DNA of 64,000 nucleotides from Rhodococcus sp. HM1 (GCF_023218075.1 NZ_JALPTB010000016.1:1-64000), one strand, 5' to 3'; positions 9,123-17,685 are shown, counted from the first letter of the stretch. Notes: generated by a model from the sequence alone, not told the origin. Numbers and translations: made by a program.

Positions 9123-9737
9123 ATGGAATCACCGGTAGCGACGTATGTGTCTGCGGTACGCAGTATCTCGGAGTTGATCCGCACCGTTCCGGAGAACCGC
9201 TGGAGCGGACCGGGGCTCGGCGAGTGGGACCTTCGCTCCCTGATCGGTCACGCCTCGCGCTCACTGACGACGGTCATGACGTACATCGACAACTCTGCCG
9301 ACGCCGAGGACATCGCGAGCCCGGAGCAGTACTACGAACGCGTGAAGGAGCTGTCCTCGGTTCTCGGCGCGGACGAGATACTCGAACGCGGCCGGCAGGC
9401 AGGTGCCGACCTCGGTGACGACCCGGTGGCGTCCGTCGATGCTCTTGCGAAGGCGGTGCTCGAGCGGCTCGGTGCCGGTGAGGATCGGCGGATCCGGGTG
9501 ATCGGAGGGTTGGGGATCCGGCTGCATTCCTATCTCCCCACGCGAACCTTCGAGCTCGCCGTCCACGGCCTCGATATCGCCGCCGCCGCGGGTGTCCCCT
9601 ACACGCCTCCCGACGATGTCCTGGTCGAGTCCACGCTGCTGGCGGCGAGAATCGCCGTAGCGCTCGGTGACGGGGCGACCGTACTGAGGGCGCTGACCGG
9701 TCGGATCTCCCTGCCCGGAGGCTATTCCGTCGTATAG
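9123..9737 (+). CDS. Maleylpyruvate isomerase/DinB-fold family protein
   Basis: This 204-residue protein fits the family of mycothiol-dependent maleylpyruvate isomerase-like proteins with a DinB four-helix metal-binding fold. Typical features are the early W-x-GPGLGEWDLRSLIGHASR segment, with one likely metal His, and the later TFELAVHGLDIAAA segment, with another. Most family members have no known substrate; some act in mycothiol-dependent isomerisation or thiol chemistry. The neighbours (GNAT and a PLP enzyme) do not indicate a pathway. Confidence 0.83.
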   Translation: MESPVATYVSAVRSISELIRTVPENRWSGPGLGEWDLRSLIGHASRSLTTVMTYIDNSADAEDIASPEQYYERVKELSSVLGADEILERGRQAGADLGDDPVASVDALAKAVLERLGAGEDRRIRVIGGLGIRLHSYLPTRTFELAVHGLDIAAAAGVPYTPPDDVLVESTLLAARIAVALGDGATVLRALTGRISLPGGYSVV

Positions 9738-9757
9738 CTGCGCAACCGGGTGCGCAC

Positions 9758-9800
9758 GCCGGTCGGGCAACGGCCGGTCGGGCAACGGCCGGTCGGGCAC
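9758..9800 (+). repeat. 15-base tandem repeat, nearly three units
   Basis: The unit GCCGGTCGGGCAACG occurs twice in a row at 9758-9787 and is followed by a 13-base partial copy. It lies 21 bases after the stop of the DinB-fold gene and 121 bases before the PLP-enzyme gene. It is not in a coding frame that makes sense. It is probably a replication-slippage tract whose copy number could vary between strains. Confidence 0.85.
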
Positions 9801-9920
9801 CCAGAGCGGAATCCGACCACGGTGAGGCGAACCCTGTCGCCCGTGAAGGGAAGCTGACACGCTCCTCGTCGACGGAAACAGCACACCGACCGCTGTGGTC
9901 GATCCGAAGGGTGGACGACG

Positions 9921-11336
9921 ATGACAATCCTCGAGGGGCAGGTGGAGGATCCTTCCACGCTCGGTGTCTTCGATTCGATCGCCGATGCCGTCGGCAACAC
10001 GCCCCTCGTTCGGCTGAATGCGGTCACCGAGGGCATCGAGGCCGCCGTGTTCGCGAAACTGGAGTTCCTCAATCCCGGTGGGAGCGTGAAGGATCGGGCA
10101 GCGCTGGCGATGATCCGAGCCGCGGAGGAATCGGGTGAACTCGGACCGGGCGGCACGATAGTGGAGGGGACATCCGGCAACACCGGTGTCGGACTGAGCC
10201 TGATCGCTGCCGCGCGGGGCTACCGCTCGGTCGTCGTGGTACCGGACAAGACCAGCGCGGAGAAGATCGCCCTCCTCCGTGCGCACGGTGCAACTGTGCA
10301 CGTGACACCCGGTGGCCGACCCAGTCACCATCCGGACTTCGTGCGCAATGTGGCGGCCCGGTTGGCCTCCGAAATCCCCGGAGCCTGGCTCGCCGGGCAG
10401 TACGCCAATCCCGCCAACCCGGGCGCGCATCGCGCGACGACCGGCCCGGAGATCTGGCGCCAGACCCGTGGCCGCATCACCCATTTCGTCGCCGGTATCG
10501 GAACGGGCGGAACCATCACGGGCGCAGGTGAATATCTGTCTGCGGTATCCGAGGGCGCGGTCACGGTTGTCGGCGCCGACCCCGAGACCTCCGTTTACGG
10601 CGGCGGCGACGGACGCGCCTGGTACGTCGAAGCGGTCGGTCACTTCCTGCATCCGCAGACGGTGGTAGACGAGTGGCCGGACTCGTACCGGCCGGACGTC
10701 GTCGATCGGATCGAGCGGATCCCGGACGCCGAGGCGTTGTCGGTGGTGCACCGGCTGGCCCGGGAGGAAGGCTTGCTCGTCGGGGGCTCCGCCGGCACCG
10801 CGGTCGCAGCGGCCCTCCGTGTCGCGAGGACGCTCGGACCCGACGACGTGGTGGTCGTGATCGTGCCCGATTCCGGGCGGTCGTACCTGTCCAAGTACTT
10901 CGACGACGAATGGCTCGGCCGACTCGGATTCACCCTGTTCCACGGCGTGTCGGAACCCACCGTGAAAGAAATCCTCGGACGGTTCGGCACCCCTGTTCGT
11001 ACCGTGCCGTCCGACGCGACGGTTGCGCAGGCGCGGGACGTGCTTGCCGATGCCCCGGCACTGCCGGTCGTGCTGGCTCGCCCGGCCGCAGGCGGCACGG
11101 TCGTCGCGGAGGTCTTCGGTTCCGTCTCCGCGGCAACGCTGGCCGCTGCTCCTGTGGACGATCCGATCGGCGACCACCTCGAACCGCCGCTTCCCGTGGT
11201 GGGTGTCACCGAGTCCGCGATCGCCGCGTTGCACAGGATCGGTGACCACGACGGCGCGGTCGTCGTCGCCCGTGACGGACGCGCAACCCGGCTCGTGGAC
11301 GCGAGCATCCTCCGCGATCCGGTGCCGGGACACTGA
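9921..11336 (+). CDS. Cystathionine beta-synthase-like PLP enzyme
   Basis: This 471-residue protein has an N-terminal fold-type II PLP domain and a C-terminal regulatory pair of CBS-like motifs. The PLP lysine is K57 in NPGGSVKDR, the phosphate loop is EGTSGNTGVGLS, and the glycine-rich GIGTGGTITG is present. The C-terminal region from about residue 345 is related to CBS domains, although degenerate. Cystathionine beta-synthase condenses serine or O-acetylserine with homocysteine. Actinobacterial enzymes of this length usually sit beside a cystathionine gamma-lyase gene, which is absent here, so a cysteine-synthase-like role is also possible. GAAGGG lies upstream of the ATG. Confidence 0.9.
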   Translation: MTILEGQVEDPSTLGVFDSIADAVGNTPLVRLNAVTEGIEAAVFAKLEFLNPGGSVKDRAALAMIRAAEESGELGPGGTIVEGTSGNTGVGLSLIAAARGYRSVVVVPDKTSAEKIALLRAHGATVHVTPGGRPSHHPDFVRNVAARLASEIPGAWLAGQYANPANPGAHRATTGPEIWRQTRGRITHFVAGIGTGGTITGAGEYLSAVSEGAVTVVGADPETSVYGGGDGRAWYVEAVGHFLHPQTVVDEWPDSYRPDVVDRIERIPDAEALSVVHRLAREEGLLVGGSAGTAVAAALRVARTLGPDDVVVVIVPDSGRSYLSKYFDDEWLGRLGFTLFHGVSEPTVKEILGRFGTPVRTVPSDATVAQARDVLADAPALPVVLARPAAGGTVVAEVFGSVSAATLAAAPVDDPIGDHLEPPLPVVGVTESAIAALHRIGDHDGAVVVARDGRATRLVDASILRDPVPGH

Positions 11337-11418
11337 GAGGCCCGGCCCGCACCGGTTGCTCGGCGTCCTTCCCGACTCCTCCGCAAGGGGCGTGACAGCC
11401 GTCCGGCAGGATGAGCGC

Positions 11419-12051
11419 ATGTTGTCGCTTTTCGCCGTTCCCCTCGGTGCCGCCCGCGGCGTTCTGGACAGGACCGTGGAGGTCGCCGAGTTCGCGGTGT
11501 CCGTCCCGGGCCGCGTCGTGAATCTGCTCGAAACGACCGAGGCCCTGGTGGCACGTATCGACAACGTGGTCACCGATGCGCGCGAGATCGTCGCGCGGAT
11601 CGACGATGTGGTCACCGACGCCCGCGCGACCGTCGGTCGGGTCGACGCGGTCGTCGACCGCAGCTCCGCGGTGGTCGTGGAGGTGACCGCCGTCGCGGAC
11701 AGTGCGCAGGAGGTGGTGGCCTCCGTTGCCCGTACGTCCGAAACGGCGAGCGAGCTGCTCGACACCTACGCGCCGGTGGCCCGGCAGGCGGCTCCGCTCG
11801 CCACCCAGTTCATCGAGGAGCTCAGCGCCGAGGAAGTGCACGCGGCGGTCGTGCTGCTCGATCAGCTGCCCGAGCTCGCGGATCGGATGACGGCACTGAT
11901 GCCGATCCTCGGCACCCTCGAGACCGTCGCCCCGGAGATCCACGAACTGCTCGGGGTCGCGAAGGACGTGCGGCAGGCGATCGTCGGCGTGCCGGGATTC
12001 AGCTTCCTGCGCCGACGCGGCGAGGAGAAGGAGAACGGCGACGACGCCTGA
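11419..12051 (+). CDS. Coiled-coil protein of unknown function
   Basis: I do not recognise this 210-residue protein. It has no signal peptide or clear membrane helix. Residues 35-75 contain an 11-residue repeat: ARIDNVVTDAR, then ARIDDVVTDAR, then GRVDAVVDR. This looks like an apolipoprotein- or coiled-coil-type amphipathic helix, followed by further long helices. The C-terminus is charged (RRRGEEKENGDD). Amphipathic helices of this type often lie on membranes or storage granules. ATG 11419 follows GGCAGG. A longer frame upstream is a shadow of the PLP-enzyme gene. The stop codon lies inside a strong hairpin. Confidence 0.72.
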   Translation: MLSLFAVPLGAARGVLDRTVEVAEFAVSVPGRVVNLLETTEALVARIDNVVTDAREIVARIDDVVTDARATVGRVDAVVDRSSAVVVEVTAVADSAQEVVASVARTSETASELLDTYAPVARQAAPLATQFIEELSAEEVHAAVVLLDQLPELADRMTALMPILGTLETVAPEIHELLGVAKDVRQAIVGVPGFSFLRRRGEEKENGDDA

Positions 12052-12074
12052 CCGTGTGCGCGGTCAGGCGTCGT
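12041..12074. terminator. Bidirectional hairpin between convergent genes
   Basis: A 13-base perfect inverted repeat with an 8-base loop begins inside the last codons of the coiled-coil gene. It lies between that gene and the convergent SDR gene. There is no T-tract, as is common in high-GC bacteria. It could stop transcription from both sides. Confidence 0.65.
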
Positions 12075-12099
12075 TGAAGTTCACCGTCGGTTCGGGGAT

Positions 12100-12855
12100 C
12101 TATGCCCGGTAGCCGTCCGTCCCGGCCCGGCTGAGCACGAGCCGCGACAGGACCGCTCGCGAGGACAGCTTGAGCAACGCGTCGACGATTTCGACGACGT
12201 CGTTCACCTCGAGCATCTCGTTCGCGGGGATCTTCTCCTTGATCCAATCCGACATGTCGGTGTCGACGTAGGCCGGGGCGATCGCCGACGCGCTGATCCC
12301 GTTGGCCGATTCCTCGGCGTTGAGAGTTTCGACGAGGGAGATGAGCGCGGCCTTCGTCGCACCGTAGACGGACAGCCCCGGTTCCGAATACACGCCGGTG
12401 ATCGACGACAGCGCAATCACTTTCGCACCACGATCCGGCTGGGCAGCGGCGGCGGAACGCAGCAGCGGCAGCGATGCCTGCAGCAGCGCGAACGGTGCGG
12501 CCAGATTCACCGCGAGGGTCTTGTCGAAGCGGCGCATCGGGAACTCGGCGATGTTGCCGGCGGTGCCCACACCCGCGTTGAGCACGAGAGCCCGCATGGT
12601 CCCGAAGGTTTCCTCGTGGGCACCGACGACCTGCACGGCGGCGGCCGGGTCGGTGAGATCGACGGCGACGGACCGCACCTCAGGTGCACCCGCTTCGAGC
12701 AGTTGCGCGGCGACCTTGTCGAGGCGCTCCGGGTCACGGGCGCTGATGGTCAGCCCGTAGCCCTGCTCGGCGAGGCGGATGGCGACCCCGAGTCCGATTC
12801 CGCGGGAAGCGCCGGTGATCAGCGCGCTGCGGTTCAGCTTGCTATCGGAGCTCAC
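12100..12855 (-). CDS. Short-chain dehydrogenase/reductase
   Basis: This 251-residue classical SDR has the cofactor motif TGASRGIG near residue 14, the structural NAG motif (LNAGVG), the catalytic Ser in ALSSITG and the YGATK active site. An NADP preference is plausible from the basic residue after the first strand. The GTG start overlaps the stop of the APH-like gene (GTGA), so it is the third gene of the dehydrogenase-kinase-SDR operon. It probably oxidises a hydroxy-acyl or alcohol intermediate of that pathway; the substrate is not known. Confidence 0.92.
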   Translation of the reverse strand: MSSDSKLNRSALITGASRGIGLGVAIRLAEQGYGLTISARDPERLDKVAAQLLEAGAPEVRSVAVDLTDPAAAVQVVGAHEETFGTMRALVLNAGVGTAGNIAEFPMRRFDKTLAVNLAAPFALLQASLPLLRSAAAAQPDRGAKVIALSSITGVYSEPGLSVYGATKAALISLVETLNAEESANGISASAIAPAYVDTDMSDWIKEKIPANEMLEVNDVVEIVDALLKLSSRAVLSRLVLSRAGTDGYRA

Positions 12856-13883
12856 GACGTCTGTCCTTTCAGCGCAGCGAGGCCGGCGGCCACGAACGCG
12901 GGGACGGAGTCCCCGGCCTTGTCGAATCCGTCACCGATGGTCGCGCCGGCGCGCCAACGGTGGTCGATGCCCTGGGCGATCACTGCGAGCTTGAAGTTTG
13001 CAAGGGCGAGATAGAAATTCCAGTGCGGGATGTCGCGTCCGGTCGCGACCGCGTACTTCTGGGCGAGGTCGTCGGTGGACGGCAGCCGCGGACTGGTCCA
13101 CGCGGCGGGCATGCCGAGCACCAGGTCGAGCGCGGGATTGCGGTACACGCACATCAGCGCGAGGTCGGTGAACGGGTCTCCGAGCGTCGCCAGCTCCCAG
13201 TCGACCACGGCCACAACCTTTCCCACGTCGTCGCCGGCGAGGATGGTGTTGTCGATGCGGTAGTCGCCGTGGACGATGGACGGCGCGGGCGATTCGGGGA
13301 TCGAGTCGGCCAACGCCGCGTGCAGCCGGTCGATGTCGGGCAGGTCGCGGGACTTGACCCGCTCCCACTGCCCGGCCCACAGCTTCACCTGCCGGGTCAC
13401 GTAGCCGTCCGGGCGACCGAACTCACCCAGCCCGGCGGCGCGGTAGTCGACATTGTGCAGTGCGACGAGTACGCGCACGAGTTCGTCGGTGCACGACTCG
13501 ATTTCGGCATCGCTGAGGGCGTCGAGATCGTCCTTGCTGCGAATCACCTGGCCGTCGACACGCTCGACGACGGTGAACGGAGCACCCATCACCGCGTCGT
13601 CCTCGCACAGCGCGACCGTGCGCGCGACCGGGACGGCGGAGTTCTGCAGCGCATCCGCGACGCGGTATTCACGGGCGACGTCGTGCGCCGACGGGGTGAG
13701 CCCCGCGGTGGGGGGACGACGCAGCACCCAGTCGGACACGCCGTCCGAGATGCCGTAGGTGAGGTTCGATTTGCCGCCGGAGATCAGTTCGGCGCGCAAT
13801 TCGCCGCCGACGGGAACTCCGGAGGATTCGAGGAAGCGTTGCAGGGCAGGAAGATCCAGTCCCTCGTGCTTCACGGCCGTCAC
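12852..13883 (-). CDS. APH-like phosphotransferase paired with acyl-CoA dehydrogenase
   Basis: This 343-residue protein has the aminoglycoside-phosphotransferase/choline-kinase fold: a nucleotide region with SGGKSNLTYG, the catalytic loop SIVHGDYRIDN and the metal-binding VVDWELATLGDP. Genes of this type next to acyl-CoA dehydrogenases resemble the kinase half of eukaryotic ACAD10/11, which phosphorylates 4-hydroxyacyl-CoA so that the hydroxyl group can be removed. Here the kinase is encoded between the dehydrogenase and an SDR with GTGA overlaps on both sides. GTG 13883 is used as the start; the longer frame is a shadow. A role in 4-hydroxy acid catabolism is therefore likely, and antibiotic resistance is not. 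Confidence 0.88.
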   Translation of the reverse strand: MTAVKHEGLDLPALQRFLESSGVPVGGELRAELISGGKSNLTYGISDGVSDWVLRRPPTAGLTPSAHDVAREYRVADALQNSAVPVARTVALCEDDAVMGAPFTVVERVDGQVIRSKDDLDALSDAEIESCTDELVRVLVALHNVDYRAAGLGEFGRPDGYVTRQVKLWAGQWERVKSRDLPDIDRLHAALADSIPESPAPSIVHGDYRIDNTILAGDDVGKVVAVVDWELATLGDPFTDLALMCVYRNPALDLVLGMPAAWTSPRLPSTDDLAQKYAVATGRDIPHWNFYLALANFKLAVIAQGIDHRWRAGATIGDGFDKAGDSVPAFVAAGLAALKGQTS

Positions 13884-15097
13884 GACTGCGCCGCCTTCGC
13901 GGCAGCGGCCTTGCGGGCGGCGCCGACGGTGCGCTTGGCGATGGCCCAGCGGTGCACCTCGGACGGCCCGTCGTACACGCGGAACGGGCGGACCTCGCGG
14001 GACAGGCGCGCGAGCGGCAGGTCCTCGGACACGCCCAGCCCGCCGCACATCTGCACCGAACGGTCCACGATGCGGAAGATGGCCTCGGCCGCGAAGGTCT
14101 TGGCGATGGAGGTCTCGTTCCCCGCGTGCGATCCGCCGTCGAGCGCCCAGCACGCCTGCACGAGCAGAGCGCGAGTGGCGGCGATGTCGATCTCGTTGTC
14201 GGCGATCATCTTCTGGATCATGCCGAGGTCGCCGAGACGAGAACCGAAACCCTCGCGTTCGGCGACGTAGCCGACGGCGACGTCGTGGCCGCGGCGGGCG
14301 GCGCCGAGCCAGCGCATCACGTGCGTCATGCGGGCGGGTCCGAGGCGGACCTGTGCGTAGGCGAAGCCCTGGTCGACCTCACCGAGCACCGCGGAATCCG
14401 GAACGAAGACGTCCTCGAAGAAGACCTCGCAGTGGCCGCCGATCATCGACTTGTCGAGGGTGTTGATGTGGCGGCCGACCTTCAGTCCGGGGGTGTCGGC
14501 GGGGGCGAGGAACATCGTCGCGCCGCCGCGCTGGCCGGGCTCGCCGGACGTGCGGGCCATGATGATGAAGAATCCGGCTCCGTCGGCTCCGGTGATGAAG
14601 TGCTTGTGGCCGTTGATCTTCCATCCACCAGCGACCTTCTCGGCCCGGGTGCGCAGCGCATTGGGATCGGCACCCGCGCCGGGAGCGGGTTCGGTCATGG
14701 CGAACGCGGAGCGGGTGTCACCAGCCGCGAGCGGTGCCAGGAACTGCTGCTTCTGCTCGTCGGTGGCGATGTGCGCGAGCATGTGCATGTTGCCCTCGTC
14801 GGGCGCGGCGATGTTCAGCGCGATCGGCCCGAACAGGGAGTAGCCCGCCGCCTCGAACACCGGGGCACGATCGACCATGCCGAGTCCGTGACCGCCGTAC
14901 TCGACCGCCACGTGCGGGGCGAAGACACCGGCTTCCTTGGCCGCCTTCTGCAGCTCGATGCGGGCAGCCTCGCCGCCGGCCGCGGCGATGTCACCGCCGT
15001 GGGCATCCTCGACGGGCAATACCACGTCGCGGATGAAGTCCTCGGTCTTCGCGACCAGGTCGACCACCTGATCGGGATACGACAAATCGACAGCCAT
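13880..15097 (-). CDS. Acyl-CoA dehydrogenase, first gene of the operon
   Basis: This 405-residue flavoprotein has the typical all-alpha and beta domains. It carries FAMTEPAPGAGADP for flavin contact, a substrate loop around 160-180, and the C-terminal MCGGLGVSEDLPLARLSREVR segment. The family oxidises acyl-CoA to enoyl-CoA and passes electrons to ETF. A clear GGAAGGAG lies 6-7 bases before the ATG. A TetR-type palindrome is centred 30 bases upstream. With the APH-like kinase and SDR it forms an operon resembling ACAD10/11 pathways for 4-hydroxy or branched acids. Confidence 0.95.
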   Translation of the reverse strand: MAVDLSYPDQVVDLVAKTEDFIRDVVLPVEDAHGGDIAAAGGEAARIELQKAAKEAGVFAPHVAVEYGGHGLGMVDRAPVFEAAGYSLFGPIALNIAAPDEGNMHMLAHIATDEQKQQFLAPLAAGDTRSAFAMTEPAPGAGADPNALRTRAEKVAGGWKINGHKHFITGADGAGFFIIMARTSGEPGQRGGATMFLAPADTPGLKVGRHINTLDKSMIGGHCEVFFEDVFVPDSAVLGEVDQGFAYAQVRLGPARMTHVMRWLGAARRGHDVAVGYVAEREGFGSRLGDLGMIQKMIADNEIDIAATRALLVQACWALDGGSHAGNETSIAKTFAAEAIFRIVDRSVQMCGGLGVSEDLPLARLSREVRPFRVYDGPSEVHRWAIAKRTVGAARKAAAAKAAQS

Positions 15098-15116
15098 CGC
15101 GCACTCCTTCCGTCAC

Positions 15117-15138
15117 CGACCGATCGATCGCTCGGTCG
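15117..15138. promoter_or_regulatory. TetR-type operator upstream of the dehydrogenase operon
   Basis: The inverted repeat CGACCGA and TCGGTCG has an 8-base centre. It lies between the TetR gene stop (15187) and the acyl-CoA dehydrogenase start (15097), just upstream of the ribosome-binding site. Its size and symmetry fit a TetR-family site, most simply for the adjacent regulator. Confidence 0.6.
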
Positions 15139-15186
15139 TATCCACGGTGACACATCGACACCGGAAGGGTCAACCCTGGGGCGAAG

Positions 15187-15813
15187 TCAGCGAGCGCCGA
15201 CGGCGCTGCGTGCGATGGCCAGATACCGCTCGACGATCTCGTCCGGCGGCAACGGACCGTCGGCCCGATACCAACTGGCCACCGCCACGCACATCGTCGT
15301 CACGGCCCGGCTCGCGTCCTCCGGATAGGGCGTCGTGAACTCTCCCGCAGCGACGCCGTCACGCACGATCTCGTCGACCATGCGCTGCTGGGTGTCCCTC
15401 AGTGCGACGAATGCCTCCCGGCTCTCGGGTTCCATGCTGCGCATCTCGGTGGATGCGATGAATGCCTCGTTGCGCCGGAACATGTGGAATCGCAGCAGCG
15501 ACTCGACGACCGCATCGAACCGCTCCGACGGTGTCGGGCCCGCCTCGGCGAGAGCCCGGCGACTGCGGTCGAGCAGGTCGTTCATCACCGTCGTGGTCAG
15601 CGACATCAGCAGCGCTTGCTTCGACGGATAGTGGTGATAGAGCCCGGGAACCGAGAGTCCTGCACGCGAGGCGATCTCACGGATCGAGGTGCCGTCGTAG
15701 CCACGTTCGGCGAACGCCTCGAGCGCAGCTACCAGCGGTTTCGGCAGCACCGCCGGTTCGTACGTCCGCCACGAGCCGGGACTGCCGGCGTCGGTTTCCT
15801 CTCGGGTGTCCAT
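15187..15813 (-). CDS. TetR family transcriptional regulator
   Basis: This 208-residue protein has an N-terminal TetR helix-turn-helix, with ALEAFAERGYDGTSIREIA and GLSVPGLYHHYPSKQALL over about residues 30-75. A ligand-binding domain follows with a KstR2/FadR-like C-terminal part. It lies directly upstream of the acyl-CoA dehydrogenase operon on the same strand, with a palindrome in the 89-base gap. It probably represses that operon and is relieved by an acyl-CoA or related metabolite. That is inferred from position. Confidence 0.92.
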   Translation of the reverse strand: MDTREETDAGSPGSWRTYEPAVLPKPLVAALEAFAERGYDGTSIREIASRAGLSVPGLYHHYPSKQALLMSLTTTVMNDLLDRSRRALAEAGPTPSERFDAVVESLLRFHMFRRNEAFIASTEMRSMEPESREAFVALRDTQQRMVDEIVRDGVAAGEFTTPYPEDASRAVTTMCVAVASWYRADGPLPPDEIVERYLAIARSAVGAR

Positions 15814-15864
15814 GGAGACACCGTAGGCGACGCCGGCAGCCCCGTTCGACCGTCCGCGCAGGAA

Positions 15865-16992
15865 TCAGTAGTCGTTGTCGCCGTACAGGACGACCCCGCG
15901 CAGGTTCTTCCCGTCGTGCATGTCCGCGTAGCCCTGGTTGATGTCCTCGAGCTTGTACGTCGTGGTGACCAGGCCGTCGAGTTCGAGTTGCCCGCTGCGG
16001 TACAGGTCGAGCAGCTTCGGGATCTGCGATCGTGGTCCGACGCCACCGAAGATGGCACCCTGCAGGCGCTTCTGCAGGAGGGTGAGCTCGAACAGGCTCA
16101 ACGTGACCTGGGTGTCGGTCGCCGCACCCATACCGGTCACGACGACCTGGCCGCCCTTGGCGGTCAGCCCCAGAGCCGGCGCGATCATGTCACCGTGGAT
16201 CTCGCCGACGGTGATGATCGTGACCTCTGCCATTGCGCCCCAGGTGATCTCGCTGATGACCGGGGCTGCCTCCTCGATCGACGCGAACGTGTGGGTGGCG
16301 CCGAATTCGACGGCCTTGTCGCGCTTGAACTGCACCGGGTCGATCGCCACGACGTGCCGCGCGCCCGCGTGGGCCGCGCCCTGTACCGAGTTGATACCGA
16401 CACCGCCGACGCCGATCACGACGACGGTGTCGCCGACCTGGGTGCCACCGATCGCAGTGGCCGATCCCCACCCGGTGGCGACACCGCAGCCGAGCAGCGC
16501 CGCCTTCTCGAGCGGGATATCTTTCTCGATCTTGATGACGGAGGCTTCGTTGACGGTGACGTACGGCGCGAACGTGCCCAGCAGGCACATCTGGATGACC
16601 GGTTCGCCGCGCAGGCTCACCCGATATGAGCCGTCCGAGATGGCCTGACCGGTGAGCAGACCCGCACCCAGGTCGCAGATGTTCTGCAGGCCCTTCGCAC
16701 ACGACCGGCAACGGCCGCACGCGGGAATGAACGCGAGGACAACGTGGTCGCCCTCCTCGAGGTTCGTCACGCCGGGCCCGACCTTGGTGACGACGCCGGC
16801 GCCCTCGTGGCCACCGAGGATCGGGTAGAAGGGCAGCGGCGTCGCTCCGCTGCGGAGGTGTTCGTCGGAATGGCACAGACCGGACGCGGCCAGGCGGACC
16901 TGCACCTCACCGGCGACCGGGTCACCCAGGTCGATCTCGTCGATTTCCCAGGGCTGACCGATTCCCTTCAACACTGCGGCCTTGATCTTCAC
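15865..16992 (-). CDS. NDMA-dependent zinc alcohol dehydrogenase
   Basis: This 375-residue medium-chain dehydrogenase has the catalytic-zinc ligands in GLCHSDEH and GGHEGAG. The structural-zinc loop is CGRCRSCAKGLQNIC and the dinucleotide motif is GVGGVGINS. Sequence style and length match actinobacterial alcohol dehydrogenases that carry a tightly bound NAD and need N,N-dimethyl-4-nitrosoaniline in assays. In vivo these enzymes often use mycofactocin as electron partner, but no mycofactocin genes lie nearby. I prefer GTG 16992 because GGAGGGG stands five bases before it; the in-frame ATGs at 17022 and 17004 lie upstream of or on that sequence. Confidence 0.92.
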   Translation of the reverse strand: MKIKAAVLKGIGQPWEIDEIDLGDPVAGEVQVRLAASGLCHSDEHLRSGATPLPFYPILGGHEGAGVVTKVGPGVTNLEEGDHVVLAFIPACGRCRSCAKGLQNICDLGAGLLTGQAISDGSYRVSLRGEPVIQMCLLGTFAPYVTVNEASVIKIEKDIPLEKAALLGCGVATGWGSATAIGGTQVGDTVVVIGVGGVGINSVQGAAHAGARHVVAIDPVQFKRDKAVEFGATHTFASIEEAAPVISEITWGAMAEVTIITVGEIHGDMIAPALGLTAKGGQVVVTGMGAATDTQVTLSLFELTLLQKRLQGAIFGGVGPRSQIPKLLDLYRSGQLELDGLVTTTYKLEDINQGYADMHDGKNLRGVVLYGDNDY

Positions 16993-17015
16993 GAACCCCT
17001 CCATCGGTTGCTTGT

Positions 17016-17029
17016 GTGACACGCGTCAC
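17016..17029. promoter_or_regulatory. GTGAC-N4-GTCAC palindrome upstream of the alcohol dehydrogenase
   Basis: A 5-base inverted repeat with a 4-base centre lies in the divergent gap between the alcohol dehydrogenase and SRPBCC genes, about 24 bases from the former start. It is short, so it is only a candidate operator. Confidence 0.3.
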
Positions 17030-17052
17030 CGCGAGTGAAACAGGCGGACAGA

Positions 17053-17082
17053 GGTTCGGCAGCAAAATCGCCGAACCGTTTT
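17053..17082 (+). terminator. Hairpin with T-run in the leader of the SRPBCC gene
   Basis: The 8-base stem GGTTCGGC and GCCGAACC encloses nine bases and is followed on the plus strand by GTTTTCC. It stands 60 bases before the SRPBCC start, where it could end stray transcripts or act as an attenuator. No switching partner structure is evident. Confidence 0.4.
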
Positions 17083-17142
17083 CCTCCGTCCAACTTCCCG
17101 CTACAGTCGGTAACAGTAATTTGCGTCACGAAGGGTTCGACG

Positions 17143-17583
17143 ATGTTCCACGTCCGGCACAGCGCCGTCGCCGCAGTTCCTCTGGATATCGCGTTCGCAT
17201 ACGTGGACGATCACCGCACGGTCCCCGAGTGGATGTTCGGGGTCAGCCGGTTCGAGCCGGTCGGGGCCCAGGTCAGCGGGCTCGGCGCGGTCTTCGACGC
17301 CGCGATGCAGATCGGCCCGAAGAGCCTCGACACCCGCCTCGAGGTCGTCGAATGGGAACGCGACCGCATCATCGTGCTCAACTCGGTCGCGGGTTTCCGC
17401 ACGTCGTCGAGTTGGACCTTCACCGACCTCGGCGACTCCTCCCGGCTCGACGTCGACTTCGGGTACGAGCTGCCCGGCGGCCTCGCCGGGCGCGCGCTGG
17501 GGATGCTCATCGAACCGGTCGTCGGCACCGCGGTCCGCCAGACCGAGCAGGCGCTGCGCACGCGCCTCGGCCAGTTGGTCTGA
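17143..17583 (+). CDS. SRPBCC (START-like) family protein
   Basis: This 146-residue protein has the alternating strands and long C-terminal helix of the SRPBCC/polyketide-cyclase-like fold. It begins with a strand followed by PLDIAFAYVDDHRTVPEWM and ends with the helix VVGTAVRQTEQALRTRL. Proteins of this size bind small hydrophobic ligands; many are unassigned. ATG 17143 has GAAGGG upstream, and the frame's earlier ATG (17035) lies across the hairpin and is less likely. The ligand is unknown. Confidence 0.85.
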   Translation: MFHVRHSAVAAVPLDIAFAYVDDHRTVPEWMFGVSRFEPVGAQVSGLGAVFDAAMQIGPKSLDTRLEVVEWERDRIIVLNSVAGFRTSSSWTFTDLGDSSRLDVDFGYELPGGLAGRALGMLIEPVVGTAVRQTEQALRTRLGQLV

Positions 17584-17685
17584 TCAGAAGTTGCCGCGGG
17601 CGGCTGCTTTCGCCTATCGCCGCCCCGATGAATTCCGCTCCGCCCGGCGGTCTGATCCCTGTGGAACCCCCGAAGGGAGAAGCGG

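Noticed and set aside
9261-11765. 834-codon minus-strand frame opposite the DinB-fold and PLP-enzyme genes
   Set aside because: No recognised motif and strongly biased composition; it covers two real plus-strand genes and the gap between them.
12852-13883. Aminoglycoside resistance phosphotransferase
   Set aside because: The APH fold is shared, but tight coupling with acyl-CoA dehydrogenase and SDR genes points to an acyl-CoA-type kinase.
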